Assembly: GCA_024697945.1 (NCBI GenBank)
Contig: JAILRU010000110.1
Location: forward strand, 1 to 49,332
Source: Bacteroidaceae bacterium
GTDB taxonomy: Bacteria > Bacteroidota > Bacteroidia > Bacteroidales > Bacteroidaceae
Length of the DNA stretch: 49,332 bases
Reading direction: 5' to 3'
Shown here: piece by piece, positions 30,891-40,185 of the stretch
Layout: the number at the start of each line of letters is the position of its first letter
Position numbering within the stretch: position 1 is the first letter of the stretch
Notes under the pieces: model-generated
Database searches by the model: none
The model's input: only the letters and a program-made list of their open reading frames with translations
Told to the model about the DNA's origin: nothing
Made by a program: the position numbers and the translations under genes

Positions 30891-32174
30891 CTATTTATAG
30901 AACTCCTTGAATGCCTTCACCGTATAGGTGTGGTCTGCCACACTGCCAGTTTCCCTACAGCTATGCATGGCGAGGATGGCATTGCCCATATCGACACCCC
31001 TGAGGGGAATAGACGAAGCCAGGATGTTCCCCAGCGTGCTGCCTCCAGCCACATCGGAGTGATTCACGAAACGTTGGGACGGTACGCCTGCCTTGCGGCA
31101 AATCTCCGAGAAGACAGCCGCAGAGACTGCGTCGCTGGCATATTTCTGTGCGGCGTTGAACTTGATGACCGGTCCACCTCCAAGTACGGGATGGTTCGTC
31201 GGGTCGTACTTCTCGCTGTAGTTGGGATGCCAAGCGTGGGCGTTGTCGGCAGAAATCATGAATGCCCGCTCGAAAGCTTGATAGAAGGCCTCCTCGCTAC
31301 CGCCCTGAGCGAGAGCGATTCGTTTCAGCATACCAGCGAGGAACGGACTGCCTGCTCCCTGTTTTGTCTGCGAACCCGTCTCTTCGTTGTCGAAGATTGC
31401 CAACACCTTCGTGACATCCGCTTTCTGTGTGCCGAGAAGAGCCTCCAACCCAGCAAAGCACATCGAGAGGTCGTCCAAACGGCCCGAGGAGATGAACTCG
31501 TCGTGTACACCGAAGGTACAGGCGGGTGTCGCATCGGCCAGGTAGAGGTCGAAGTCCAGGATGTCGTCCGGCTTTATGGCAAGCTCGCCACAGATGACGT
31601 TCATCAGCAGATTGCCCTTTTCCAGCTCACCCGTGATGATGCCGAGAATGGGCAGCATATCCTTCTGCTTGCTCAGCTTCACGCCATTGTTGACCTCCCT
31701 GTTGAAATGGATGGCAAGGTTGCTGATTTGCATCAACGGACGCTTGACATGGAGCAGGAGGGTCTTGGGGTTCAGCTCGTCTTTGCCCTTGCCAATCACC
31801 CTTCCGGCAATTGTCAGTGGACGGTCGAACCACGTTGACATAATCGGTCCACCATAGACCTCTGTGTTCAGCTTGACGATGCCACCCTCGCAGAGTATCT
31901 CGGCATTGGGCTTGATGCGGAAGGTCGGCGAATCGCAATGGGCGCAAATCATACGGAATCCAGCCTCAGCCAGACTCTTGTGTCCGATGTGGAAGGCATA
32001 GACGGACGAGTCGTTCTTCGTCACGTAGAATTTATCACCAGCCTGCACCTTGCCGAGGGCCTCTCGCGGGTCAAAATGACGGTAGCCAGCCTTCTCCAGC
32101 TCGCAGGCGATATTCTTTGCCGCCAGGAAATTCACTGGCGAAGCATTCAGGAAATCTAACAGTCGATTAATCAT
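30891..32174 (-). CDS. apeB: M18 family aspartyl aminopeptidase
   Basis: The M18 zinc aminopeptidase releases N-terminal acidic residues and forms large assemblies. The 427-residue length is normal. Metal-site segments are ICAHCDSPTFRIKP (His79), SSGRLDDLSMC, FDNEETGSQTKQGAGS and VNHSDVAGGSTLGN. Earlier in-frame ATGs up to 32261 lie upstream of the promoter at 32208-32237, so the start at 32174 (MINRLLDFLNASPVNF) is chosen. It is divergent from argR, with which it shares the 32175-32374 spacer. Confidence 0.93.
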   Translation of the reverse strand: MINRLLDFLNASPVNFLAAKNIACELEKAGYRHFDPREALGKVQAGDKFYVTKNDSSVYAFHIGHKSLAEAGFRMICAHCDSPTFRIKPNAEILCEGGIVKLNTEVYGGPIMSTWFDRPLTIAGRVIGKGKDELNPKTLLLHVKRPLMQISNLAIHFNREVNNGVKLSKQKDMLPILGIITGELEKGNLLMNVICGELAIKPDDILDFDLYLADATPACTFGVHDEFISSGRLDDLSMCFAGLEALLGTQKADVTKVLAIFDNEETGSQTKQGAGSPFLAGMLKRIALAQGGSEEAFYQAFERAFMISADNAHAWHPNYSEKYDPTNHPVLGGGPVIKFNAAQKYASDAVSAAVFSEICRKAGVPSQRFVNHSDVAGGSTLGNILASSIPLRGVDMGNAILAMHSCRETGSVADHTYTVKAFKEFYK

Positions 32175-32207
32175 ATATATAATTGTTGCGTGTATCGTTA
32201 TCGCGTG

Positions 32208-32237
32208 CAAAGGTACGTTTTTTTCAGTATTTTCAAA
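32208..32237 (-). promoter_or_regulatory. Promoter of apeB
   Basis: On the minus strand TTTG (32234-32237), 18 nt, TACCTTTG (32208-32215): a textbook Bacteroidetes promoter. Confidence 0.75.
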
Positions 32238-32287
32238 GCAATAAGCAATTAAATTCACCATCTATGCAAGAAAAATGCGCAGAATAG

Positions 32288-32340
32288 TGCATATTATGCG
32301 AAGAATATTGTGCGGATTCGCATAAAATGTTGTATCTTTG
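32288..32340 (+). promoter_or_regulatory. argR promoter with operator-like palindromes
   Basis: TATCTTTG (32333-32340) is the -7 box and TTG at 32308-32310 a plausible -33. Two dyads overlap or flank the -33: TGCATATTATGCG (32288-32300) and TGCGGATTCGCA (32311-32322). Both carry TGCrnA/TnyGCA-type halves and could be ArgR boxes, giving feedback on the arginine operon. Confidence 0.6.
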
Positions 32341-32374
32341 CGCGGAAAATAGAAAAGACGACGGACAACAGTCA

Positions 32375-32857
32375 ATGGTAAAAGAGATTATGGAAAAACA
32401 GGATAAGAAGAAGCGGTTGCAGACAATTCGCAAGATTGTCAGCATGAACAGCCTGGAGAGTCAGGAGGATTTGCTCTCTGCCCTCAGAGCAGAAGGGTTT
32501 GTCAGCACACAGACCACGTTGAGTCGCGACCTTAAGCAGTTGCGTATCAGCAAGGTTCGAGTGCGCAATGGCCACAGTATCTATGTGTTGCCCCGCGAAG
32601 GACAGTTTGTGCCGGCCCCCACTCTTGAAGAGATAAACCAGACAAAATGGCGACTCAACTTCTCCGGCAATCTGATGGTTGTACACACACCACCTGGACA
32701 TGCCAGCATTGTGGCATACGATGTGGACAACATCAAGCATCCCTTTTTCCTTGGCACAGTGGCAGGCGACGATACGGTCATTGTGGTGCTTGCCGAAGGA
32801 GCAGACAAGGAAGCTGCAGGTAGAATTGTTCGCGATCTTTTCCCGAAACTAAGATAA
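32375..32857 (+). CDS. argR: Arginine repressor ArgR
   Basis: ArgR is the arginine-sensing transcription regulator. The N-terminal winged HTH is RLQTIRKIVSMNSLESQEDL and STQTTLSRDLKQLRISKVRV; the C-terminal arginine-binding hexamer domain has HTPPGHASIVAYDVDN and GTVAGDDTVIVV. In-frame ATGs exist at 32327, 32375 and 32390. The first lies upstream of the -7 box, so 32375 (160 residues) or 32390 is real. The palindromes in its promoter suggest autoregulation. It heads the biosynthetic cluster that follows. Confidence 0.93.
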   Translation: MVKEIMEKQDKKKRLQTIRKIVSMNSLESQEDLLSALRAEGFVSTQTTLSRDLKQLRISKVRVRNGHSIYVLPREGQFVPAPTLEEINQTKWRLNFSGNLMVVHTPPGHASIVAYDVDNIKHPFFLGTVAGDDTVIVVLAEGADKEAAGRIVRDLFPKLR

Positions 32858-32869
32858 TAGGAAGTGAAA

Positions 32870-33487
32870 ATGGAAGTAAAGCTTGAAGATATACGGGTGC
32901 TGGTGGCTGACACTGAGCACGAGGTGTATGTAGATACCATCATAGAAACCATTCGGGAGGCAGCACGCAAGCGCGGTACTGGCATAGCAGAACGTACCCA
33001 CGACTATGTGGCTACGAAGATGCGGGAAGGTAAGGCGGTCCTGGCGCTCCACGGCGACAGGTTTGTCGGGTTCAGCTATATCGAGACGTGGGGCAACAAG
33101 CACTATGTTACGACCTCCGGACTTATCGTGCATCCTGACTATCAGGGGCTAGGCGTTGCGAAGCGTATTAAGGACTACACCTTCACACTGGCTCGTCTGC
33201 GCTGGCCTCATGCCAAGATATTTAGCCTGACCAGTGGCGATGCGGTGATGAAGATGAATACAGCTTTGGGCTATGTGCCAGTCAGCTTCAATCAGCTTAC
33301 CGACGACGATGCCTTCTGGCACGGCTGTCAGGGATGCATCAATCACGATATCCTCGAAGCCAAGAACCGTAAGTTCTGCGTCTGCACCGGTATGCTTTGG
33401 GACCCAGAGAAGCATCACGGTGAGCCAACCTCGTTGGAGGTCATCAAGGATGTGATGCGGACTTTGGTATTAAGAGGAATCGAATAA
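32870..33487 (+). CDS. GNAT acyltransferase of the arginine cluster
   Basis: A 205-residue GNAT-fold enzyme starting MEVKLEDIRVLVA at ATG 32870; a GTG 6 nt earlier is possible. The acetyl-CoA loop is VHPDYQGLGVAKRIKDY (an R/Q-x-x-G-x-G/A type). The C-terminus carries a distinctive cysteine set, WHGCQGCINHDI and KFCVCTGMLWDP. Placement between argR and argG suggests it acylates glutamate, the first arginine step. Since ArgF' here belongs to the succinylornithine type, the acyl donor may be succinyl-CoA; that is inference. It starts 12 nt after argR. Confidence 0.8.
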   Translation: MEVKLEDIRVLVADTEHEVYVDTIIETIREAARKRGTGIAERTHDYVATKMREGKAVLALHGDRFVGFSYIETWGNKHYVTTSGLIVHPDYQGLGVAKRIKDYTFTLARLRWPHAKIFSLTSGDAVMKMNTALGYVPVSFNQLTDDDAFWHGCQGCINHDILEAKNRKFCVCTGMLWDPEKHHGEPTSLEVIKDVMRTLVLRGIE

Positions 33488-33522
33488 ATTGTTAGTAAAG
33501 AAATTAAAACGTTAAATAGTAA

Positions 33523-34719
33523 ATGAAAAAAGTTGTTGTGGCCTTTAGTGGCGGACTTGATACCAGCTACACGGTGATGTATCTGGCAAAGGAGAAAGGT
33601 TATGAGGTATATGCTGCCTGCGCTAATACGGGTGGTTTCAGTCCTGAACAGCTCAAGGCAAACGAGGAGAATGCCTACAAGCTGGGCGCGAAGAAGTATG
33701 TTACCCTTGACGTGACGCAGGAATACTACGAGAAGTCGCTCAAGTACATGGTCTTCGGCAATGTGTTGCGTAACAATTGCTATCCCATCAGTGTCTCCAG
33801 CGAGCGTATCTTCCAAGCTTTGGCCATTGCCCGATATGCCAAAGAGATTGGTGCCACAGCCATTGCTCATGGTTCGACGGGTGCAGGGAACGACCAGATT
33901 CGCTTCGATATGACCTTCCTCGTGATGTGCCCAGGCGTGGAGATTATCACCCTTACCCGCGACGGAAACCTTTCCCGTCAGGAAGAAGTGGATTACCTCA
34001 ATGCCAATGGCTATTTTGCTGACTTCACCAAACTGAAGTACAGCTACAATGTGGGACTTTGGGGTACAAGCATCTGCGGAGGCGAGATACTCGATTCCAA
34101 GCAGGGCTTACCGGAGAGTGCTTACCTCAAGCACCCTACTAAGGAAGGTCCGGAATTGCTCAATATAGGTTTCGAGAAGGGAGAGATATGCTCTGTCAAT
34201 GGCGAACATTTCGATGATAAGATAAAGGCCATCCAGAAGGTCGAGAAGATAGGCGCCGCGTATGGTATCGGTCGCGACTGTCATGTGGGCGACACCATCA
34301 TTGGCATCAAAGGACGCGTGGGCTTCGAAGCTGCTGCGCCTATGCTCATCATCGGCGCTCACCGCTACCTCGAGAAGTTCACCCTGTCCAAGTGGCAGCA
34401 GTACTGGAAGGAACAAGTGGCTAACTGGTACGGTATGTTCCTGCACGAGAGCCAGTACCTAGAACCTGTGATGCCTGACATCGAGGCAATGCTCCTGAGC
34501 AGCCAGCGTAATGTGACTGGTGAGGTGACGCTCGAACTGCGTTCTCTCTGCTTCCAGACAGTCGGCGTGGATAGCCCCAACGACTTGGTGAAGAACAAAC
34601 TCGGCGAGTATGGCGAGACAGCAAAAGCCTGGAGCAGCGAGGATGCCAAGGGCTTTATCAAAGTGACATCAACCGCACTCCGTGCATATTATCTGGCTCA
34701 TCCCGATGAAAAGCGTTAG
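33523..34719 (+). CDS. argG: Argininosuccinate synthase ArgG
   Basis: ArgG joins citrulline and aspartate with ATP. The 398-residue protein begins with the PP-loop AFSGGLDTSY and contains YEVYAACANTGGFS, AHGSTGAGNDQIRFD and GIGRDCHVGDTI, all diagnostic for the family. It begins 35 nt after the GNAT gene, and its last 14 nt overlap argC, showing operon organisation. Confidence 0.97.
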   Translation: MKKVVVAFSGGLDTSYTVMYLAKEKGYEVYAACANTGGFSPEQLKANEENAYKLGAKKYVTLDVTQEYYEKSLKYMVFGNVLRNNCYPISVSSERIFQALAIARYAKEIGATAIAHGSTGAGNDQIRFDMTFLVMCPGVEIITLTRDGNLSRQEEVDYLNANGYFADFTKLKYSYNVGLWGTSICGGEILDSKQGLPESAYLKHPTKEGPELLNIGFEKGEICSVNGEHFDDKIKAIQKVEKIGAAYGIGRDCHVGDTIIGIKGRVGFEAAAPMLIIGAHRYLEKFTLSKWQQYWKEQVANWYGMFLHESQYLEPVMPDIEAMLLSSQRNVTGEVTLELRSLCFQTVGVDSPNDLVKNKLGEYGETAKAWSSEDAKGFIKVTSTALRAYYLAHPDEKR

Positions 34720-35677
34720 GGTTGGAATCATAGGTGGCGCTGGCTACACAGCCGGTGAGCTAATCCGTTTGCTTCTCAATTACCCTGAAGCAGAGATAGC
34801 TTTCGTTCACAGTACAAGCAACGCAGGCAATTTACTCACAGACGTGCATGAGGGATTGATTGGTGAGACAGACATCCGTTTCACCGACGAAATGCCTCTG
34901 CGTGATGTTGATGTGTTGTTCCTCTGTATGGGTCACGGCAAGAGCGAGCAGTTCCTGAAGGAGCACGAGATTCCTGCGAGCGTCAAGATAATTGACTTGG
35001 CTCAAGACTTCCGTATTGCAGGCGAGCACGACTTCGTCTATGGACTGCCCGAGACACATCGCTCTACCATTGTCGGCTGCCAGCATCTTGCCAATCCAGG
35101 CTGTTTTGCCACTTGCATTCAGTTAGCGATGCTGCCGGCTTTGAAGGCAGGCATCATCAGCGGCGATATCCATGTGAACGGCATCACAGGTAGTACTGGA
35201 GCGGGTCAGAAGCCCGGCGCTACGACGCATTTCTCGTGGCGCAACGATAATATCTCCGTCTATAAGACCTTCACGCATCAACATTTGCTTGAAATCAACC
35301 AGACGGTGCAGGAACTCTGCCCAGGCTATGAAGGTCGGGTGCTCTTCATTCCGCAACGCGGCTGCTTCACTCGTGGCATCTTCGTCACAGCGTATGCCAA
35401 GTGCGACCTGCCAATCGAGAAGGTACAAAGCATCTATGCCGACTACTACAAGGACGCTGCTTTCACGCATTTTGTATTGAAGAGTCCCGATATGAAGCAG
35501 GTGGTGAATACCAACAAGGCTTTGGTTTATGTCGAGAAGTACGAAGACCAACTCCTGATGATTTCTTGCATCGACAACCTCCTGAAGGGAGCTGTTGGTC
35601 AGGCTGTACAGAATATGAACCTCATGTTAGGTCTCGATGAAAAGGCGGGACTCCAACTGAAGGCGAGTGCTTTTTAA
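34706..35677 (+). CDS. argC: N-acyl-gamma-glutamyl-phosphate reductase ArgC
   Basis: NADPH-dependent reduction of the acylglutamyl phosphate. From ATG 34706 the protein has 323 residues with the Rossmann motif GIIGGAGYTAGELIRLL and the catalytic NPGCFAT (Cys133). An ATG at 34682 is in frame but lies deeper inside argG; MKSVRVGIIGGAG is the natural start. It overlaps argG by 14 nt. Confidence 0.96.
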   Translation: MKSVRVGIIGGAGYTAGELIRLLLNYPEAEIAFVHSTSNAGNLLTDVHEGLIGETDIRFTDEMPLRDVDVLFLCMGHGKSEQFLKEHEIPASVKIIDLAQDFRIAGEHDFVYGLPETHRSTIVGCQHLANPGCFATCIQLAMLPALKAGIISGDIHVNGITGSTGAGQKPGATTHFSWRNDNISVYKTFTHQHLLEINQTVQELCPGYEGRVLFIPQRGCFTRGIFVTAYAKCDLPIEKVQSIYADYYKDAAFTHFVLKSPDMKQVVNTNKALVYVEKYEDQLLMISCIDNLLKGAVGQAVQNMNLMLGLDEKAGLQLKASAF

Positions 35678-35717
35678 ATCAGAAAAACAAATGATAAAAA
35701 TTAAAAATCTAATTAAT

Positions 35718-36824
35718 ATGAGAAAAAGAAATTCTTTGAATGGGGCCGTGATGATTTTTGCGGCTGTATGTGGACTGACGGCATGCGGAATCGATATGCC
35801 CAAAGAAGAGAAAACATCGTTTGAGACAATGACGGTGGAAAAACAGGACATCGTAGTTCCGGTGAAGTTCAGCGCCAAGCTGAAGGGACAGACGGACGTG
35901 ACGATTACGCCACAAGTAAGCGGACAGCTGATGCAAATCTGTGTGACCGAAGGCCAGCAGGTGAGCAAAGGGCAGACGCTCTTTGTGATTGACTCGCGTA
36001 ACGCCCGGCTCGACCTGGGGGCTGCACAGGCAAACTTGGAGGCTGCATTAGCCTCGGAAAACAGTGCCAAGCTGGAGTACGAGTCGAACAAGAACCTGTA
36101 CGAGAAGAAGATTGTGAGCAAGTACATGCTCGACAACTCTGAGAATTCCTACAAGCAGGCTCAAGCATCGGTGGCACAGGCCCGTGCATCGGTTAGTCGT
36201 GCGAAGGTGAACCTGGGCTTCTGCACCATCACGGCACCAGTGGCGGGCAGGATTGGCGAGATTCCCGTACGCACTGGCGACCAAGTCTCCTCCGCCACGT
36301 ACCTGACCATCGTGAGCGGCAATCAACAGATGAACGCAGAGTTCTCTGTGGCGGAATCCCTCATAGAAGAAGCCGTTGCCCAAGGCATCAGCACAAAGGC
36401 CGAGGATGCTCTGAAGCTATTCCCCGACGTGACATTTGTGATGAAGAATGGCACGGAGTACCAGCACAAAGGCCGCATCACGAGTTTTACGGGCGTTGTG
36501 AATGCCACGACGGGCACCATCGCCTGCAAAGCAACATTCCCCAATCCCGACGGTCAGCTCTACTCGGGCATTCAGGGCACGTTGGTGTTCCCTGTCGACG
36601 AGAAAAGCGTGATAGTGATTCCACAGGTTGCTGTGGTGAAGCTGCAGAGCAGGCAACAAGTATATAAGGTAAAAGCCGACAGTACGGCAACGGCTATCGA
36701 GGTAACTACGGAGGACGTCGGCAACGGTCAGGACTTCATCGTCAGAAGCGGTCTGAATGTGGGCGACAAGATAGTCACCGTTGGAGCCAATAATGTTCAG
36801 GAGGGACAACAAGTCTTGTTTTAA
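35718..36824 (+). CDS. RND efflux periplasmic adaptor (membrane fusion lipoprotein)
   Basis: A 368-residue AcrA/MexA-type adaptor. The N-terminus MRKRNSLNGAVMIFAAVCGL ends in the lipobox LTAC, so it is a lipoprotein. Biotinyl-lipoyl halves are VSGQLMQICVTEGQQVSKGQ and FCTITAPVAGRIGEIPVRTG, flanking an alpha-hairpin (about residues 95-160), with beta-barrel and membrane-proximal domains after. It links the inner-membrane pump to the outer-membrane channel encoded next. The ATG at 35718 is chosen because earlier in-frame starts lack a signal. It sits 40 nt after argC. Confidence 0.92.
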   Translation: MRKRNSLNGAVMIFAAVCGLTACGIDMPKEEKTSFETMTVEKQDIVVPVKFSAKLKGQTDVTITPQVSGQLMQICVTEGQQVSKGQTLFVIDSRNARLDLGAAQANLEAALASENSAKLEYESNKNLYEKKIVSKYMLDNSENSYKQAQASVAQARASVSRAKVNLGFCTITAPVAGRIGEIPVRTGDQVSSATYLTIVSGNQQMNAEFSVAESLIEEAVAQGISTKAEDALKLFPDVTFVMKNGTEYQHKGRITSFTGVVNATTGTIACKATFPNPDGQLYSGIQGTLVFPVDEKSVIVIPQVAVVKLQSRQQVYKVKADSTATAIEVTTEDVGNGQDFIVRSGLNVGDKIVTVGANNVQEGQQVLF

Positions 36825-36965
36825 TTTACTATTTGACAATTTACTATTTACGATATATTGAGCAATTTAGCTATTGTACTATTTGCCATGCGGCCTGAAG
36901 GTAGCCAAATTATCAAATCGTAAATCAATAGTAAATCGTAAATCGTAAAATCGTAAATAAGGATT
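36825..36965. repeat. AT-rich inverted repeat between adaptor and permease
   Basis: TTTACTATTTGACAATTTAC-type sequence on the left is mirrored by ATCGTAAATCAATAGTAAAT-type sequence on the right. The units (TTTACTATT, AATCGTAAAT) are low-complexity dispersed repeats typical of spacers in this window. Confidence 0.6.
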
Positions 36966-39900
36966 ATGAAAGGAAATATTTTCATTGATAAATATGTGAT
37001 GGCGTGTGCCATCTCAATCGTCATTACGCTGGTGGGCTTCATCTGCATGAACACACTGCCTGTCGAACAGTATCCTAACATTGCGCCGCCCCAGGTAAGC
37101 GTCACAACCACTTACTCAGGTGCTGACCCGAGCACAATTATGAAGTCGGTCATCCAACCGCTGGAAGAGAGCATCAACGGCGTGAACGGCATGATGTACA
37201 TGAGCTCGAAGGCTACATCGACGGGCAACGTGAGCATCGATGTCTATTTCAAGCAGGGAACCGACCCCGACATGGCGACAGTGAACGTGCAGAACCGCGT
37301 AGCGAAGGCCGAGTCGCAGTTGCCAACCGATGTGACGAAGGTGGGCATATCGGTGGCGAAGCAGCAGAACAGCATCCTGCGCATCCTTGCTGTGAGAAGC
37401 GTTGACGGCAAGTACGACGATGACTTCATCTCTAACTACATCAATATCAACATAAAACCTCGTGTACAACGCATCAACGGTGTTGGCGAAGTGATGGCAC
37501 TGGGCAATACTTATGCCCTGCGTGTCTGGATGAAGCCCGACGTGATGGCCCAGTACGGTCTTGAACCTTTTGACGTGGCCAATGCTATCAGCAGCCAAAG
37601 CTTTGTCTCTGCTACAGGTTCCTTCGGCGAGCAGTCGAAGAACAAGTACCAATATTCGATGGAGTACAAAGGCACACTGAAGAGCGTCGAAGAGTTTAAG
37701 GATATTGTCCTCAAAACGAGCGACGGCGGCCATCTGCTCTATCTGCGCGATGTGGCTGATGTGGAAATTGGTGCCCAAAGCTACAGCTTCATCTCAAACA
37801 TCAACGGCAGTCCTGGCGCATTAATGATGGTCTTCCAAGCACCAGGTGCCAACGCCACTGAGGTGAATGCCCGCATCACCCAAATGTGTGAAGATATAAA
37901 GGCGACCTTGCCCGCAGGATTGGAGTTTGTCACCATGCAGACCTCGGATGACTTCCTCTTCGCCGCCATCCACAATGTGGTTGAGACGCTCATCATCGCT
38001 ATCATCCTCGTGGTTCTGGTCGTGTTCTTCTTCCTACAGAACTTTAAGGCAACCGTCATTCCCTCCATCTCGATTGTCGTATCATTGATGGGAACATTCG
38101 CCGTTGTCACGCTGGCTGGCTTCTCCCTGAACATCCTGACGCTCTTCGCCTTGGTGCTGGCCATCGGTACGGTGGTCGATGATGCCATTGTGGTGGTCGA
38201 GGCAGTTATGGCGAAGCTGGAGAACGGCGTCAGCGACCCCCGTCAAGCAACCCGCGAAGCGATGAGCGAGGTATCGGTGGCCGTCATCTCGTGTACGTTG
38301 GTGTTCATGGCTGTGTTCATCCCCGTGACCTTCATGGGTGGCACATCGGGCACGTTCTTCACGCAGTTCGGTGTGACCATTGCTTCCAGCGTCGGCCTTT
38401 CATGTGTATCGGCTTTGACATTGTGCCCAGCTCTTTGCGCCATTATGTTGAAGGTGTCCGATAAGGAGGACCAGCGCAAGTCGCTGAGTTACTACACGAA
38501 GAAAGCTTACGATGCAAGCTATAACGCCATTCTTGCGAAATACTCAAAGGCTGTACAGAAGTTCATCAAGCGTCCTATCCTGTCATGGGGTTTGCTGGCT
38601 GTCGCTGCCATCCTGCTGGCATTCTTTATGAAGAACTTGCCATCGGGACTCGTGCCACAAGAGGATCAGGGATGCTTCCTTGTTGAAGTTTGTGCTCCAG
38701 AAGGATATACACTGGCGCAAACCAGCGAACTGGTGAAACAAGTGGAAGAGAAGGTTAAGGAAATTCCTGAGATGGAGAGCTTTGCCACAGCATGCGGCTA
38801 TGGTCTGATTTCGGGCTATGGCTCCAGCTATGCTATGCTCGTTGTTCGCTTGAAGAACTGGGACGACCGTCCAGGCATGAACCACTGCGTCGATTTGGTC
38901 ATGGGCCGTTTCTACATGGCATGTAAGAGCATCAAGAATGCGACCGTGATACCCTTCCAGATGCCTCAGATTCCAGGCTATGGTACGAGCAACGGCGTGA
39001 GCCTTGTCGTCCAGGACCCCACGGACGGCAACCTGTCGGAGTTCGCTCAATACACCGACCGCTTCCTGGCCAAGCTGAAGGAGCGACCGGAAATCAGTTC
39101 GGCAATGTCCACCTATTCAGAGCGTTTCCCGAAGTATCAGGTCGATGTCAATGCCGCTCAATGCGACCGTGCCGGTGTCTCGCCAAAGGCTGTGCTCAAC
39201 ACACTTGGCGCTTATTGCAGTGGTTCGTACATCGGAAACTTCAACCAGTTCGGCAAAGTCTATTACATAATGATTGCCGGCACACCTGAAAGCCGCCTCG
39301 ACCCCTCGTCGCTGCAGAACATCTTTGTGAAGGTGAGCGGCGGCAAGATGGCCCCGTTGTCAGAGTTTGTCACATTGAAGGAGATTGTAGGCCCGTCTAA
39401 CATCCAGCACTTCAACCTGTTCCAGAGTATCACCTGTAGCATCACGACAGCCAATGGCTATAGCGAAGGCGAGGCTCAACAGGCCATCGAAGAGGTGTTC
39501 CGCCAGGAGATGCCCACTACCGCCACCTATGAGTACAGCGGTATGTCGCGCGAGGTTGCAGAGGCAGCGGGTTCGAACGCCACCGCCCTTATTTATATAA
39601 TATGTGTCGTCCTCATTTACCTCATCCTCGGTTCGCTCTACAACTCTTGGTTCACGCCTTTCGCCGTCCTGTTGAGCGTGCCGTTCGGACTGATGGGTGC
39701 TTTCATCATGGCCTACATCTGCTCGCGGTTCAACCTGCCAGGTTCGGACAACAACATCTACTTGCAGACAGGTGTCATCATGCTGATTGGTCTATTGGCA
39801 AAGACTGCCATTCTCATCACCGAGTTTGCCAGCGAGCGCCGCGCACAAGGTCTGAGCATTACTGAAGCCGCTTTCGAGGCTTGCAAGGAACGTTTGCGCC

Positions 39901-40127
39901 CCATCCTGATGACTGTCGTCACCATGATTGCCGGTATGATTCCGCTCATCATCGAGGGCGGCGCCGGTGCCAACGGTAACCGTGCCCTGGCTATGGGCGT
40001 TGTGGGCGGTATGAGCGTCGGCACCATCGCCCTGCTCTTCGTCGTACCAGTCTTCTTCATCGTGTTCCAGAAACTGCACGAGAAATTCCAAGGGATAAAT
40101 GTTACAAGTTCAGATGACTCAGAATAA
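36966..40127 (+). CDS. RND efflux pump permease (HAE1 family)
   Basis: The 1053-residue inner-membrane proton antiporter subunit. Family signatures: NTLPVEQYPNIAPPQVSV near the N-terminus, the proton-relay pair in GTVVDDAIVVVE (Asp405, Asp406), the TM10 lysine in LLAKTAILITEF (Lys946), and two large periplasmic loops with AcrB-like porter sequence. Twelve membrane segments are expected and visible as clusters. Substrates are probably drugs, bile salts or metabolites. The downstream OMF gene begins 58 nt after the stop. Confidence 0.95.
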   Translation: MKGNIFIDKYVMACAISIVITLVGFICMNTLPVEQYPNIAPPQVSVTTTYSGADPSTIMKSVIQPLEESINGVNGMMYMSSKATSTGNVSIDVYFKQGTDPDMATVNVQNRVAKAESQLPTDVTKVGISVAKQQNSILRILAVRSVDGKYDDDFISNYININIKPRVQRINGVGEVMALGNTYALRVWMKPDVMAQYGLEPFDVANAISSQSFVSATGSFGEQSKNKYQYSMEYKGTLKSVEEFKDIVLKTSDGGHLLYLRDVADVEIGAQSYSFISNINGSPGALMMVFQAPGANATEVNARITQMCEDIKATLPAGLEFVTMQTSDDFLFAAIHNVVETLIIAIILVVLVVFFFLQNFKATVIPSISIVVSLMGTFAVVTLAGFSLNILTLFALVLAIGTVVDDAIVVVEAVMAKLENGVSDPRQATREAMSEVSVAVISCTLVFMAVFIPVTFMGGTSGTFFTQFGVTIASSVGLSCVSALTLCPALCAIMLKVSDKEDQRKSLSYYTKKAYDASYNAILAKYSKAVQKFIKRPILSWGLLAVAAILLAFFMKNLPSGLVPQEDQGCFLVEVCAPEGYTLAQTSELVKQVEEKVKEIPEMESFATACGYGLISGYGSSYAMLVVRLKNWDDRPGMNHCVDLVMGRFYMACKSIKNATVIPFQMPQIPGYGTSNGVSLVVQDPTDGNLSEFAQYTDRFLAKLKERPEISSAMSTYSERFPKYQVDVNAAQCDRAGVSPKAVLNTLGAYCSGSYIGNFNQFGKVYYIMIAGTPESRLDPSSLQNIFVKVSGGKMAPLSEFVTLKEIVGPSNIQHFNLFQSITCSITTANGYSEGEAQQAIEEVFRQEMPTTATYEYSGMSREVAEAAGSNATALIYIICVVLIYLILGSLYNSWFTPFAVLLSVPFGLMGAFIMAYICSRFNLPGSDNNIYLQTGVIMLIGLLAKTAILITEFASERRAQGLSITEAAFEACKERLRPILMTVVTMIAGMIPLIIEGGAGANGNRALAMGVVGGMSVGTIALLFVVPVFFIVFQKLHEKFQGINVTSSDDSE

Positions 40128-40185
40128 CTCGGATTACTCAGAATTTTCTGATTATTCAGATTATTCTGAAAAAACATATAAATTT

